From Apus apus (lineage: Eukaryota; Chordata; Aves; Apodiformes; Apodidae), in assembly GCF_020740795.1 (NCBI RefSeq), contig NC_067293.1, positions 20,650,378 through 20,714,377 on the forward strand: DNA of 64,000 bases. Reading direction: 5' to 3'. The notes under the pieces are model-generated. The model was not told where the DNA came from. It worked only from the letters and a program-made list of their open reading frames with translations, and made no database searches. Of the stretch, positions 22,579 to 33,479 are shown piece after piece (position 1 is the first letter of the stretch; the number at the start of each line of letters is the position of its first letter). A program made the position numbers and the translations under genes.

Positions 22579-25500
22579 GCATAAGAAATACACTACCTTT
22601 TATTGTGATGTGAATTAGTTCAATGGGAACTCCATGTACCTAGCAATCACTGATCCTGTGAAGCCAGTTTCAGCTAAGTTTCTGAACCCTGGAATGAAAC
22701 TGTGAACAAGTCTTCATACAAAGCTTGGTCATGTTCTCTGTGTCTATGTCTTACTCTGATTTTATGCACCTGCCTGGAAGAATAGCAGCCCTGTGCATTT
22801 TAACAACCAGGCACAGGAAACAGATCAGGCCAGCAATGCAGACATTGTAGATGATCATGTAGTGATCATGGGGATCCAGTGATCATGGGCTTTGCTGCTA
22901 AATTATAATTTTACCTGATTCTCCGTATTCTGGGATATGAAAGAGTGAAGATAAGCATGGCGGAGCTAAAGACAAGTGCTTTCCTCTTCCTACTGCCAGC
23001 TTCTCAGTCCTGTCCTTCTCATCCTGCTCTTCACTCAGCCTAGACTACATATAAGTAGAGAGAGTTAATTTACTTACTTGTGCAGTAGCTAGCAAGTAAT
23101 TTTTTGGTAGAGTTGTTACAGAATAAATACTTGTGTTATACTACTAACCAGTAATTCCTTCTGCCTCCCTAAGGCAAAATTTAGAAAGTAAAAAGATGGT
23201 GGGTGCACACAGTGCCTTCTCCCATTTCTTAGTTTTCACAGACATTCTGTAGGGATAAAATCACGTAACTTGTTTTTGCTTGGAGTTTAGTTTTTTGCAT
23301 TCTTCTAGTCTCTCACATTAAGATCTGCCAAAAATTGAGAAAGAATTGCAAATCTGAAGACAATATAATTAGCATCCTTTCAAAATCATCACACTTTTCC
23401 AAAATACTAGCCCATCCCAAGAACCATGTGTACTTTCCATTGACTGACCAAAGGCCTGTTTGCTTTCTTTGCAAAGATGCTGTGGTTTGATTTCTTTTTC
23501 TTTTCCCTGAGGCTGGAGTGATAAAAGAAATCAAGTCCAGATGAGCCACATTTGGATTAGAGAAATCTCTATATATATGGGGAAGATTTCCCATGCCTCT
23601 GGTCTCCTCCAGGTGAGGACACCAGTCATGTACACAACCCTGGCAAATACTGTTGAACTGACAATTCTGTAATACCTACCAAATCCCTCACAAAGTTAAA
23701 ACATTGGGCTTTGAACTTGCTCAGCATCTCTTGCAGCACATTCTTGATCAGCACAGAAAGCAGCTGCATTTAAAAGAAGTCTGTGTCTTGTTGGTAGCAG
23801 CACCTTGGGATGTATAGGTCTAGGTCCTCTGAAAGCTGGTGGGCAAGAAAGGAAAAAAACAATGAATGAGAACTTTGAAATGAAATGAAGAGACATGGGA
23901 AGACGAGCAATTTTTTCTGACATCTTTAATGCTGCTGGGAAGCTGTCCTCTTTTATTACAGCACAGAGCTATATGTTACAAATACAGGAAAATACTGCTT
24001 GGCAGAACACATAGTTCTTTTTATTCATAGATAATTTTTTTACACATTATGCTTGGTGAAACTGTATCCAATTAAAAGGCTTGGGAGTTGGTCCTTTGCC
24101 TACTTATCCTAACTTTAGCTTAATTCCAGTTTCTGAGGTGTGCCATGGTACATGGGAGATGAAATCAGGCCTTCTGGGTATTAAATGCAGGTTAGTTTGT
24201 GCTGTAAATATTTGTTCTTTACCTAGAAATTCCTAATAGCATAGGGTTTTTCATTATAATAAAATTGCAACCCGGTGGTCCTCTGGCAGTTCCTATTGAT
24301 ATTCTGATGCATTTCCCTTTTTTTTGCTGATGCCCGATCCTTTTTTTTATTCAATATCAAAAAAGAGTCACTTCTCAAATTATTTCTGTTGCTCCTGCAT
24401 TCAGAGGCCCTGGAGGCTGCATGGACCAAAATGCCATTGTGTGAGGTGTTACATAAAATAAGTTACAGTCCTGGTCCCAAGGTGTTTACAGTCTAAGTTG
24501 ACAAGGCAGACAAAGCAGGGAGAGAGCCACTGGGCAGCATTTTTGAGTGTCCAATGTTCACACTGACTTAGGAGGCTAAAGCTCATTGAAAGGCAGCAGA
24601 CTTGGGACTCTTAGTTGCTTTTTATTCTTACAGTTCATTGTATGTATGCCCTACCCAATTCACGTAAAACATCAGAGTATCAGCTGCCACAGGTCCAAGC
24701 CATAAAATCCATAAAACACAGTGAAGGATTTTAAAACTACTTTAAATGTTACCGTAGCAGCCACTGTGCCTTTTAATTGCCACATTGTCCCTTGAGTATT
24801 TTGTTAGTCTTCTGACATCTCATTTATCACAATCACAGTTCAAAACACTTCAGTCAGAAAAGCATTTACTGTACTGTATTTTTTCCACCATAAATGCATT
24901 TATTTGGGGCTGTTGCATTTTCTATTTAGTTTTACTTCAGCAACCAGTTTTATCAGGGATTTAAGCTCCTTTAGCACTATATGTTATCAAGGATCCTTTT
25001 TGTCTTGCTTCTTTTTCAGGTTTTCCTGTACTCATTTTAAAATGAGAGAGTAGCAGCTTTTTCTGGGAGAGGTTTGGCATGGATGGAAGTCCACGTTGTT
25101 CCTTTGAACTTTCATTTTGCATTCATGGAACGCAGATGCAAATTTGACTACCTAAAGAAGACCATAACCCAAAATAACTCTATACTAAAAATAAGAAAAG
25201 TGAACTTGAAGGTCTTGTACCCAGATGGTAGACACTTTTTAAAGCTGCTCTTCTTCAAGGAAGTTCCCTCCAGACTTGCACCCATTTTGGAGACCTAACA
25301 CTAGCAATTGCTGAGCTCCAGCACCGTGATGTCTTTATTGTACTGAGGTGTCCAAATGAAAGCATATTAAAATTATGTTTTGTTCATACCTTTCATACCT
25401 TTAAAGCTGAATGCCATTAAATGTAAAGTAATATTAAACAAATAGATAAGCCACAGTTTTAGGCAGGTTTTTGACTGGCTTCCTGCCACTACTTTGCCCT

Positions 25501-26010
25501 CAGCTAGAGAGGCTGCTCACTAAAAGGCAGCACAAGCAGATCAGGGACAGATCTACAGACACATATCTCATTTCTCATGCTGAAGATCCAGGGAAGCACA
25601 CTGTGCTATCAGTACTGTGGAATTACTAAACTGTGATTTATCTTCTGTGAAATGACTGTACACATTTAAAAAGCATGTAAAAGGGGCCAAGCAGCAGTAA
25701 TGCAAGATTTTAACTAGCAGCAATCAACTGGTACATTTGGAGGAGGAAATAAACTGGAGGCTGGTGACATCCGGTTTTTTACTTAATACAGAATATCCAT
25801 TAAGTGTAAAAGGCTGGAATAAAGCCCAGATTGCAGACAAGGGAGAACAATGTTTAGGAATAGTCAAGTGGTTGGGAAGATGAGGAAGATATTTTTCCTC
25901 ATCTAATTGCTTTGACTCTCTTCTAGACAAACAAAAATGGATGGCAGAGTTACCTAATATAAAAAATATTTTTAAAAACCCAAAATAATGAATTTTACCG
26001 CATCCACAGC
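22579..26010. other. Unassigned AT-rich stretch
   Basis: About 3.4 kb of single-copy DNA. No exon, CR1 or LTR is recognised. Confidence 0.5.
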
Positions 26011-26229
26011 TGTTGCAGAATGGCTTGAGCAGCAGGGCCATGGGCCCCTGCTATCTCCTCGAGGGGCCTTGAGAGTGTAGCACAAACAGCAGCTGTACAA
26101 GCAATCTCTTTTTTTAGCCTAACACAAGTATAAACAATCTCTGTTAGCTTAAACTAACTCAAGGACAAGGTAGAGAAGTAGAATGATAGAAAACAAGGAA
26201 GAACCCTGGAACTCAGATGTGTGTTATTA

Positions 26230-26372
26230 TCCAGTAAAATCACTGCAAGTAGTTGCCGTCCAGTGAAATCACTACAAGTAGTTACTATCCAATGAATTCA
26301 CTATGCGTGGTTACTATCCAATGCATTCACTATGCGTGGTTACTATCCAATGAATTCACTACATGTAGGTTT
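26230..26372 (+). repeat. Five 29-bp tandem repeats with CCAAT boxes
   Basis: Units start at 26230, 26259, 26288, 26317 and 26346. Three contain an exact CCAAT; the first two have ccagt. Tandem blocks of this kind in U3 are typical retroviral enhancers (established knowledge). Confidence 0.9.
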
Positions 26373-26381
26373 GGAAAAGGG

Positions 26382-26388
26382 TATAAAA
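26382..26388 (+). promoter_or_regulatory. TATA box of the LTR
   Basis: TATAAAA, 10 bases after the last 29-bp repeat. Confidence 0.65.
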
Positions 26389-26474
26389 GTAACACTGTGT
26401 ATTCAGTAAATCGAAGCTTGCTTTATCAATCACATTGATTCTGGACTGCTTGCTTCCCTCGCCGCTGGCACACA

Positions 26475-27149
26475 GTCAGAAAAGGGTAATCAATTCTGTT
26501 TGTTAAAAGTATAAACTCCTTCCTTCTCTGTGAAAGCAGTGTGTGTCTGTTGGATTGTCCTTTCAGACAATCAGAAAATCTTTCTCTTATGCATTTTTTG
26601 CTGATCCAGGTTTTAACATTGCATGTTATGGAGGAGAAGACATGGCATAAAAATGCCCCACAGGATGACTTCCTACAGAAATGCTGCATTATATAACTTT
26701 ACTAGTGTAGAATGCGATCATAGTCAGACAAACATTAACTATAACATGGCTACCTATATGAGAATAAAAGTAAGGACAGTTGTCTGGTAGTTTGAGTTGG
26801 AAATTAATTATTTAAGAGCCATGGACTGTATAAATTATTTTGCCTCTAAACTGCTTAATGACTTTCAAATTATGTATTAGCTCTATCCCAGTTTACTTTC
26901 TCAGACAAGGTGACATTAATTGCTTTGTAAATGGTTTTGCATAATTCAAATAGTTGTACAATTATTTGAGCTAACGTGCAGAAAGCTAACACTTGGTGAA
27001 ATCCTGCTGCACAATAAATCACTGCCTCCACAAGACATATAGTACTTTTCACGAGAAAAAATTAGTGACACAGCACACACATGCTCAAAACCCTAATAAC
27101 ACTAAAATGCAGAAGGATCATGCAGGACTCAGTGAGCCAAGAAGACTCT
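26475..27149. other. Unassigned stretch between two LTR elements
   Basis: I see no retroviral frame or gene here. Confidence 0.5.
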
Positions 27150-27631
27150 TTCTACCCTACATTTTCCATCCTGTATATCCTGTAATTGAAGGGAGTTCCC
27201 TGGGAGTGCAGCTCGCTGTATATACTGATGAGAATTTCAGCCTCAGTTGTATAATAATAAACATAATAACCAACAAAGAAACATAAAATACCAGAATGGC
27301 TTGGGTTGGAATGGATCTTTGAAGTGTTTGGTATTTTAAAGACATTTCACAGATCCTATTCCTTTTGATTATTCTCTTTGAGCCTCCTGCCCCAAATTGT
27401 TTTATTTTTCACCTCAATAAATGCTGTGTTCATAAATAATAATTGGGAGTCAGCTGCTGTTATTAGAAGCATTAGTGAGCATTGGGCAAGTGTCTCACCC
27501 GAAAAGTCAGTGCTGAAGATCTGTGAGAGGCTCCTCTGTGAGAGGCGAGTGCTGCGTGCGGACCTCTCAGCAGATCCTGATAAGTTAAAATCACTTCAAA
27601 AAGGAAATATAATAGGTCGCAGATCGCAACA
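27150..27631 (+). mobile_element. 5' LTR of an ERVL-like provirus, left end uncertain
   Basis: Defined from its right side: an AATAAA at 27416-27421, about 210 bases of R/U5 and a 'gcaaca' end at 27631, followed 10 bases later by the primer-binding site. The left boundary is a guess; a piece resembling a CR1 tail ('ggcttgggttggaatgg') lies at about 27298. Confidence 0.55.
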
Positions 27632-27641
27632 TATTAATTTT

Positions 27642-27659
27642 TGGTGTCAGAAGTGGGAT
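27642..27659 (+). promoter_or_regulatory. Primer-binding site for tRNA-Leu
   Basis: TGGTGTCAGAAGTGGGAT is complementary to the 3' end of tRNA-Leu including CCA. A leucine tRNA primer is the defining trait of the ERVL group. Its presence fixes the element's orientation as +. Confidence 0.85.
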
Positions 27660-27718
27660 CTGGGGAGTATCTTGTCGTGCTCACTGTGTTTCTAATTTGA
27701 GAACAAAACCAAGTAACA

Positions 27719-29540
27719 ATGGAAACAAAATTCAGCAGTGATGCAGTTGATGGTGCTGTTTGCACCACAGAAAAGGAGGCTCAAAAACAGTTAAGTGTTT
27801 CTGTACAAGAACTTGAGCAGTGCCCTTGTGTTCCCTTTTCAGAAACACTTGAGTGCCCATGGTTACCTTCACTTACCCCAGTTATTTTCTATTGTATTAA
27901 AGAAATATAAGGAAGAGAAATTAGCCGAATTAGCAGAGGATTTGCAATACCTGGAGGGGGGAATCAAACTTCCATAGTCTACCAAGAAAGAAATTAAAAA
28001 GTAGCGTACAGATTGCCTTAATGAAAGAGCATTCTTTACCCTCGCTGTAGTAATTTGGAAAGAAAATGAGGAACTTCGCAACAAATTTGCCACTCTAAAA
28101 TAGGATAATTTGGCCGAATTTAGTGATTTTGTTTAATATCAGGAAGGCTTGGACTCTAGTGAGTCTGACTTTGAAAACTTCTCTGATGTTAAGAGGTGCG
28201 TCCCTTATAGAAAATGCCGTCCTTAAAGCGAGAAGCTAAGCTCTGACAATACAACAGAGGAGGAAAAACCGGTATCTTCCTTAAAAAAGACTGCAATGAA
28301 GAAGGTACGCCTTGCAGTGAAAACTGGCAAATGCAGGTCCACCATAAGGGCAAACCTAAAAAACAAGCACCACCCTTATCTCCTCCCACCAGGGCAGCAC
28401 CTCCTCCCACAACTCCTCCAACACCTCCCCAGGAGGCGGTGGCCTCCAGATTTCAGGCCACACCCACTTACAAGGCTACACCCACTAGACCGGAGGGACA
28501 AGTACCAGCCAGTTTACCAACACAAAGAACACGACACCCCTCTGCTCTTGTGCATAGTAAGGCAGAGGGAGGTTTGGAATCACTTACATGTGAAATAACA
28601 AGACTGATCAATAAAATAATGGACAAATTACAAAAGAAATTTAATTACCTGGCTACTCTTTCTGCTATAATACTGATAGTTCAGAAGAGGAAGGGGAAAG
28701 GCACAAAATAAAGCATAAACGTCTTTGCCCAGTCATGCACACAGATATTTAATACCATGGTGAGGGTGAAGTCAGACAGAAAAATGTGGTATATAAGGAA
28801 ACAATGTACACCCCAATAGAGATAGCACAATTAAAGGCAATATAACCACCTCCCTTCTGAAACATATGGAGTATGTCACTCGAGTATTTGCTCCAGGGGG
28901 AGACAACATCATGCTGACTGAGGAAGAAGCCTCAGGATACTGGGGATCAGAAATACTGTTAACAACAGGAGATCCTAGATACCCAGCGACAATTACACAG
29001 AGGGTTGCCTACAACGTGGGCTTTATAGACCCCCTTTCATGGGGTGAACCCGTGTACTGAAAGATGACTTGTACAGACTGTTGGACAATATTCACAAAGC
29101 AGCTGCTATTCAATTGGTATATAATCATGAGCTGGTCCCTCATGAAAAAAGTCCTCTTAATATCAGAATTAATCCAGACTGTATGAATATTCTGATTCGT
29201 GGGCTACCTGAGTCATTTAAAGGCATAGCCATTGACATTAAAGAAAGAATTCGAACCTCATCTGGGGCAAAGTGTTACACACGGGCAGATCTAGCCCGGG
29301 CACTTACTGACTATTCAAGAACATATGGTATGCCATATGAGTATTGTGAAGAGACAAATGTTGTTTACTAACTTGTGTAAAAGTTTTTCACAAAAATCCA
29401 AGTTAAAGAATATTTTTAGGGTTCTGTCCATAATAAGTAAGCCAATGTTAAACCTCAGTGTTAATAAGTCTGTTGATATTAAGGGGAAAGCCAACAATAT
29501 CAAGCTGCCAATGAACTCGCTCCAAAGAGCCACGCGGTGA
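27719..29540 (+). pseudogene. ERVL-like gag remnant
   Basis: Pieces of a Gag-type protein in several frames. A first open piece runs from 27719. A proline-rich part occupies about 28330-28600. A capsid-like part follows (YVTRVFAPGGDNIMLTEEEA, 28872 on), which in another frame continues DNIHKAAAIQLVYNHELVP and LIRGLPESFKG (29087-29230). There is a frameshift near 29050-29062 and there are multiple stops. No protease or polymerase follows: recognisable sequence ends by about 29.7 kb and the FSIP2-like promoter comes next. The family call rests on the tRNA-Leu site plus these capsid motifs; it is inactive. Confidence 0.7.
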
Positions 29541-29977
29541 AGTGTGCCAGGTGGGCCCCTACTCTCCCCGAAAACAGATAGGAATGCCTCTTTGGAGAAA
29601 AAGTGAAGTGATCAAGACTAAATCTCCCCTTCCCAGTACTGCCAAGGACACTCTCAAGGACATGCTCCTCTCTCCCTCGCCTTGCACCATTTAGGGGCCA
29701 GTACTAAACTTGCTGAAAGGCGGTAAGTGAGGCTTCCATTCCGGGTGTTTTCATAGAGGTGAGAATCTGCCTCAGTTTTCTCAGCTACCTGGTTCATGAA
29801 AATCCATGCTGAAGAAACAAGCAAAAAAAACAAGGGAAAAAAAGTCTGAGAAGCTACTTTATAATTTATTAGATTAACATGAGGCAAGGTACCATCAGCA
29901 TGAAGACTCTGATTCTCACGCATGTTAATGAGAAGAACCACAGGCCTGTCCAAGAGAGGCCTCCAGGTGCACGCCTT

Positions 29978-29995
29978 CCCCCCCCCCCCCCCCCC
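29978..29995 (+). repeat. Run of 18 C
   Basis: A homopolymer on the + strand (G-run on the minus strand), 106 bp before the FSIP2-like TATA box. Confidence 0.98.
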
Positions 29996-30044
29996 AACAT
30001 CCCCAGTTCCCCACAGAAGCCTGGCGACATCACAACAAGGACAC

Positions 30045-30108
30045 TGTGATGTCACAATGAAGCTCCATGGCAACGTGAGGATGGGGCCACCAGCCATGTC
30101 TATATAAA
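30045..30108 (+). promoter_or_regulatory. FSIP2: FSIP2-like promoter: CRE-like site, part X-box, TATA
   Basis: Three elements in order. A 12-bp imperfect palindrome TGTGATGTCACA (30045-30056) carries TGATGTCA, one base from the CRE. CCATGGCAAC (30065-30074) is the right half of an RFX X-box. TATATAAA lies at 30101-30108. A second 'gacatcac' lies at about 30026. CRE sites bound by CREM and X-boxes bound by RFX2 drive spermatid genes (established knowledge). That fits FSIP2, a sperm-tail protein. Use of these sites is inferred. Confidence 0.65.
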
Positions 30109-30209
30109 GGCCCAGGCTGGAGCCCAGCTGTGCTGTCCGCAGCAGCTGCCTCTGGAGACAGAGGTGCTAGCGCAGGATCGCAGCTGTGCCAGAGCTCTGG
30201 GAAGGAGCC

Positions 30210-30284
30210 ATGGAGCATTGTGCAGGAAGACGAGCTGGTGTCCCCAAGGGTGACCCAGGCAGTGGAGCAGGACAGAGGAGAGAG
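30210..30284 (+). CDS. FSIP2: FSIP2-like, coding exon 1
   Basis: 25 codons from ATG at 30210 (MEHCAGRRAG onward) to a donor gtgagc at 30285. This ATG is about 100 bases downstream of the TATA box and in frame with the next exon. The N-terminal residues of FSIP2 are poorly conserved, so the identity comes from the following exons. An ATG at 30186 in the same frame would add eight residues; I chose the second because of its better context (gccatgg). Confidence 0.6.
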
Positions 30285-30410
30285 GTGAGCAGGGAGGGAG
30301 AGGGCTCAGCCGGGGAGCCTGAGACATGGCGGGGGCTGCTGTGGGACCTGCCCTGTCGGGCAGGAGGCTGAGGAGCTGGCGCCTCGAGTGTCTCTCTCTT
30401 CCTTGGCCAG

Positions 30411-30548
30411 GCACAGAAGGCAGCAGCAGGACAAGGAGCTGCTGGGCTGATGGACCCAAGGGAGCTGCTGAAGCTGCCCCTTGGGGTCAAGGTCCCTGTA
30501 CCGCCCGGCTCCAGGGCTGTGTTCCACAGGGCAAAGCTGCGGGAAAAG
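30411..30548 (+). CDS. FSIP2: FSIP2-like, coding exon 2
   Basis: 46 codons, from the acceptor 'ttggccag' to the donor gtaaag at 30549. They read through LLKLPLGVKVPVPPGSRAVF to AKLREK. This matches the start of fibrous sheath-interacting protein 2, the giant testis protein that links the sperm-tail fibrous sheath to protein kinase A anchors (its human counterpart has LLDLPLGVK at the same place). Phase 0 on both sides fits exons 1 and 3. No stop or frameshift. In mammals FSIP2 has close to 7,000 residues, so only a tiny N-terminal part is present at this locus. Confidence 0.85.
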
Positions 30549-30767
30549 GTAAAGGAAGCAGCAAGGGGTGGAAAAGCTCTTTCTGTGACGGAGTTTCCTC
30601 AGAGGAGTCCTTGTGACCAGCTGCTCTCCAGCGAGAGCTGCAGCCCTTTAGTGGGGCAGGGCTGGGCAGTGGAGGGGAGCTCCTGGCTCCCTGCTGCGCT
30701 GCTCTCTGCTGCTCTGCTCCCTGCTGCTCTCACTGCCCCTTCACACTCTGGAATGTCTCTCTTCCAG

Positions 30768-30929
30768 CTTCACCAGCCCACCGGCTGTTTCGATCTGGGA
30801 GATCCCTACAGCCGGCGGTTGGGCACGGAGCACAACAGCCTGCATGACCCCTATCTGCAGGGGGACCACAGCCGCAAAGACAACCTGCAGAGGCTGAAGA
30901 GAGAGGGATTTGTCACCCGCGATGGTAAA
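30768..30929 (+). CDS. FSIP2: FSIP2-like, coding exon 3
   Basis: 54 codons beginning LHQPTGCFDLGDPY and containing EHNSLHDPYL, SRKDNLQRLK and REGFVTRDGK. The block SLHDPxL followed by RKDxLxRLKxxGxxT is a hallmark of FSIP2 N-termini. The acceptor is 'ctcttccag' (30767); the donor homologous to the family site is gtaggt at 30930. An alternative donor, gtaaag at 30925, lies 5 bp upstream and matters for the next exon's frame. No stop is present. Confidence 0.85.
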
Positions 30930-31174
30930 GTAGGTTTGGAGGCTGTGGGGCTGATATAAAGGACTCCTCATGAACAGGATTCCCTGAGTACAGAGAGAGG
31001 GAGTGTGTATGGAGGAACAGCTCCTCCACACACACTTGCTCCCTCTCCCCATCCCTCCCTTCCACCCTGCTTCTCTCCCTCCCTGCCTCCTGCCGGGTCA
31101 GGGCTGTGTCAGGAAGGCAGCCTGCATGGCTGGCTTGGCAGGGCTGGGGTGATTCTCCCCTTGTCTCCCCACAG

Positions 31175-31248
31175 GTGGTCTGCAGTGGAAGCAGTTCAAT
31201 GAGTACAGGCAGTACCTAACCACGCAGAAGCAGGAGGCGGAGAATATG
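31175..31248 (+). pseudogene. FSIP2: FSIP2-like exon 4, frame-shifted and cut by an LTR
   Basis: After the acceptor 'ccccacag' the exon reads VVC in the family frame, then loses one base and continues in another frame as FNEYRQYLTTQKQEAENM. That is the next FSIP2 block. With the family donor at 30930 the frame stops early (TAA at 31217). With the alternative donor at 30925 the frame is restored and runs into the LTR at about 31249, ending at TAG 31294-31296 and giving a protein of about 163 residues. All later FSIP2 exons are missing from this spot. Confidence 0.75.
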
Positions 31249-31860
31249 CCCCTGATAGTCATAGGATACTCGTTAGGAGATTCAATAGAAATATAGCATA
31301 ATAAAAAATTACGTAAGTAATTAATTTGCTGTACTAAGATAGCTGAACGGGTTACTTTTAAAACAATGTGCTTTGTGAAACTCTCAGTCAATTAGGCCAA
31401 GCATCCTGCAGGTTGCAATAACATCAAGTCTTCTAAAAACCTGTGGCGCCTACAGACAACACTTGTGTTGATTCTGACCCACCTGGGCAATCTACCAGTG
31501 GGAGACTGGAGACAGGACCAGGACAGGAGAAAGACCACAAAGGACTAGAATCAACAAAGACCCCCAGGAGACTCTCAAGCATGCATAATTACAAAGATAG
31601 CTAATTCCAGGAAATAAAATGACTATGTACAAGAGTTCTGGGAACTCATTGACATGGAACTGAATATGCGTGTTTTTGGTGTATATTAGTTGGGGTGTTT
31701 CACTAACTGGTCAGGGCTCTAATGGTGGAGAATCCCCAGTGCTGGCCAGCGCTGCAGCAAAGAACGCCTGCTCAATAACAGCTTGTTTGTTGTTATTGGG
31801 TCTTCATCTGGGAATCCTTAGCCAGCTGCGCCCAGGCTCGTACTTGGGTGAGGAGTGTTA
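31249..31860 (+). mobile_element. LTR inserted in the FSIP2-like gene, boundaries approximate
   Basis: Non-FSIP2 sequence interrupts exon 4. It has a TATATTAG at about 31682, a near-poly(A) 'ctcaataac' at about 31773 and a U5-like T/G-rich end. The right edge falls near 'ggagtgtta' at 31860. No target duplication could be matched, so the limits are estimates. Confidence 0.55.
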
Positions 31861-32263
31861 GAAAGCAAGGGGGTTTGGAAGCTCCAAATTTTTGTTTCAT
31901 TCTGGTGAGAGGAGGTGGGCAAAGCGGGGTGTTGACGGCAGCTGCCAGTGGCACGGGGCCGAGGACTGGGGCTGCACCGGCTGCGTCTCGGGGAGGGGTC
32001 AGTGCAGAAGAGGTGGGGCTGGGCCTTGTGGCGGGGCCAGGAGAAGCCGGCTGGGAGCTGAGCTAGCGCAGGGGGCTGGGCTGGGCACAGCGGGCAGGAA
32101 GGTGCTGGGCAAGCAGGCCCAGTCCTGCGGGAAGCCCTTCTCTTCTGCCCCGTGGCCTGGCTGCAGCAGAGCGCTGGCCGGGCTGTGCCTGCAGCCTCGG
32201 CACGCAGGGCCCTGAGCGCCTGGGCAGGCCCCAGGGAGCCACAACCTGCTGTCACCTTGCAGG

Positions 32264-32760
32264 GAAGGCTTCAGCAACACCTGGCCCACGGGAAGGCTGC
32301 CCCCAAAGTGCTGAAAGCTGATGGCACTTCTTGCCTGGGAAAGAAGGAGCTGAAGCCTCAGAAACCATCTTGCCCACCTGCACCCAAGAGCAGCAAGAGC
32401 TCCCAGAAACCAGAGATGGGACGGGAAGGTGCTGAGCTGCCCAGAGGGGTCAGTTGTGATGCTGACTCCAAGAAGAAGCCAGACCTGGTTGCTGCATGTA
32501 CATCCAAATCTGCCTTTGAACAGCAGACTGAGCCCCTCTTGCCCCTTCAGGAAGGCCTGTCCCAAGAGCAGCCCCAGCACGGGATGGGCAGGAGAGCTGT
32601 GCTGCTGAAGACACCTTTCCGAGCTCCACGGGCCCCCGGTTCTCCAGGCAGGCTGTCCCTCTGGCGGCTCCGAAGCCCCCTGCCCAGGCAGGAGCACGGC
32701 ATAGGGTGCTGCCCGTGAAGCTTGTCCTGGTCCAGCCCCAGCAGCCCCTGTCAGAAAAGA
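32264..32760 (+). pseudogene. FSIP2-like 3' exon, copy A
   Basis: After an acceptor-like 'caccttgcag' (32254-32263) an open frame runs to TGA 32716-32718, rich in Lys/Pro/Ser. A second frame of the same block ends VQPQQPLSEKRV at about 32766. The segment 32540-32760 recurs, inverted, at 33600-33840 (copy B) and the DNA just after it carries a poly(A) signal. The assignment to FSIP2 rests on position and on the copy B similarity, not on direct family matches. Competing frames between copies suggest decay. Confidence 0.45.
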
Positions 32761-32844
32761 GGGTGTGAGCTGGGGGGGCTGGGACGATGGCCTGGATTGG
32801 CATGTGGCAGGAGAGGTGCGGAACCCCTGGGCAGCTCCACTGGG

Positions 32845-32920
32845 CAGCAAACATCGTCTTGGCACAGTTGTGCTTGCAATAAAGAGTTTTGTCCCCACAT
32901 GCTTGTGCCTCCTTCATCCA
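32845..32920 (+). terminator. 3' end module A with poly(A) signal
   Basis: AATAAA at 32878-32883, followed by a T/G-rich stretch. The 76-bp module recurs at 34697-34770. Confidence 0.7.
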
Positions 32921-32923
32921 GCC

Positions 32924-33479
32924 CTTCCGGATCCCCAGAGCTCCCCCACACCCCTCCACAGCCAGCCCCGCTCACTCCTCGGCTGAAGGCGTCCTTCCCT
33001 CCTGCCTGCCCCAGCCCCAGTGCCCTCCTGTGCCATCGCCAGACGGGCAGCAGGTGGAGAGGGACAGCAGTATCTTCCCCACAGGGGAGCGGTGGCAGAT
33101 CCCACCTCCCCGGGCCTTCCCTCTCCTGAGGCAGCAAAATGCTGGCAGGAGGCGCTCAAGGGGCCGCGGTGGTGCCAGGGCCAGGGCAGGAGAGTTGGAG
33201 CTGGTTGGGAGAGCAGAGTTGGAGCTGGGCTAACGGACACCAGCGGGGAGCCAGGAACAGACACCTGAGTCAGGCAGGAAGCCACGTCTGCAGTCAGGAA
33301 CCCACACCTGCAGTCTCTGGCCACCCCACAGCTACAAAAAGCAGCCCACACCCTGCGGCCACCTCGGAGGAAAGCTGCCCCAGCTCCCCACGTGTAATGT
33401 TTCTAGGGCAGTTAACTATTTGAGGTCAGAGTTTGGTTAATACTGGGCAAGAGAGGCCCAGCTTGAAGAGGTGGCTAAG
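32924..33479. other. GC-rich stretch, no gene recognised
   Basis: CpG-rich with no convincing frame. A short piece at about 33408-33446 matches the right end of the family A LTR ('agagtttggttaat'). Confidence 0.45.
33408..33446 (-). mobile_element. Fragment of LTR family A
   Basis: 'gcagttaactatttgaggtcagagtttggttaat' parallels the ends at 5407-5436 and 13143-13185. Only this tip is present. Confidence 0.5.

Larger units (their letters stand above)
26011..26474 (+). mobile_element. LTR with 29-bp repeats in U3, boundaries approximate
   Basis: A TATAAAA at 26382-26388, a variant poly(A) hexamer AGTAAA at 26405 and a right end 'ctggcacaca' have the layout of a sense LTR. Upstream are five 29-bp repeats. 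The left end could be tg at 26011 or further right; no target duplication was found. The class is not assigned. Confidence 0.6.

Noticed and set aside
21248-22582. Long open frames of MTSPI- and MGDVI-type repeats on both strands
   Set aside because: Both strands are open because the unit is 15 bp; no start context, codon bias or flanking exon supports a protein.
31999-32898. 299-codon minus-strand frame
   Set aside because: It is the shadow of the + strand FSIP2-like copy A in GC-rich DNA; its residues show no family pattern.
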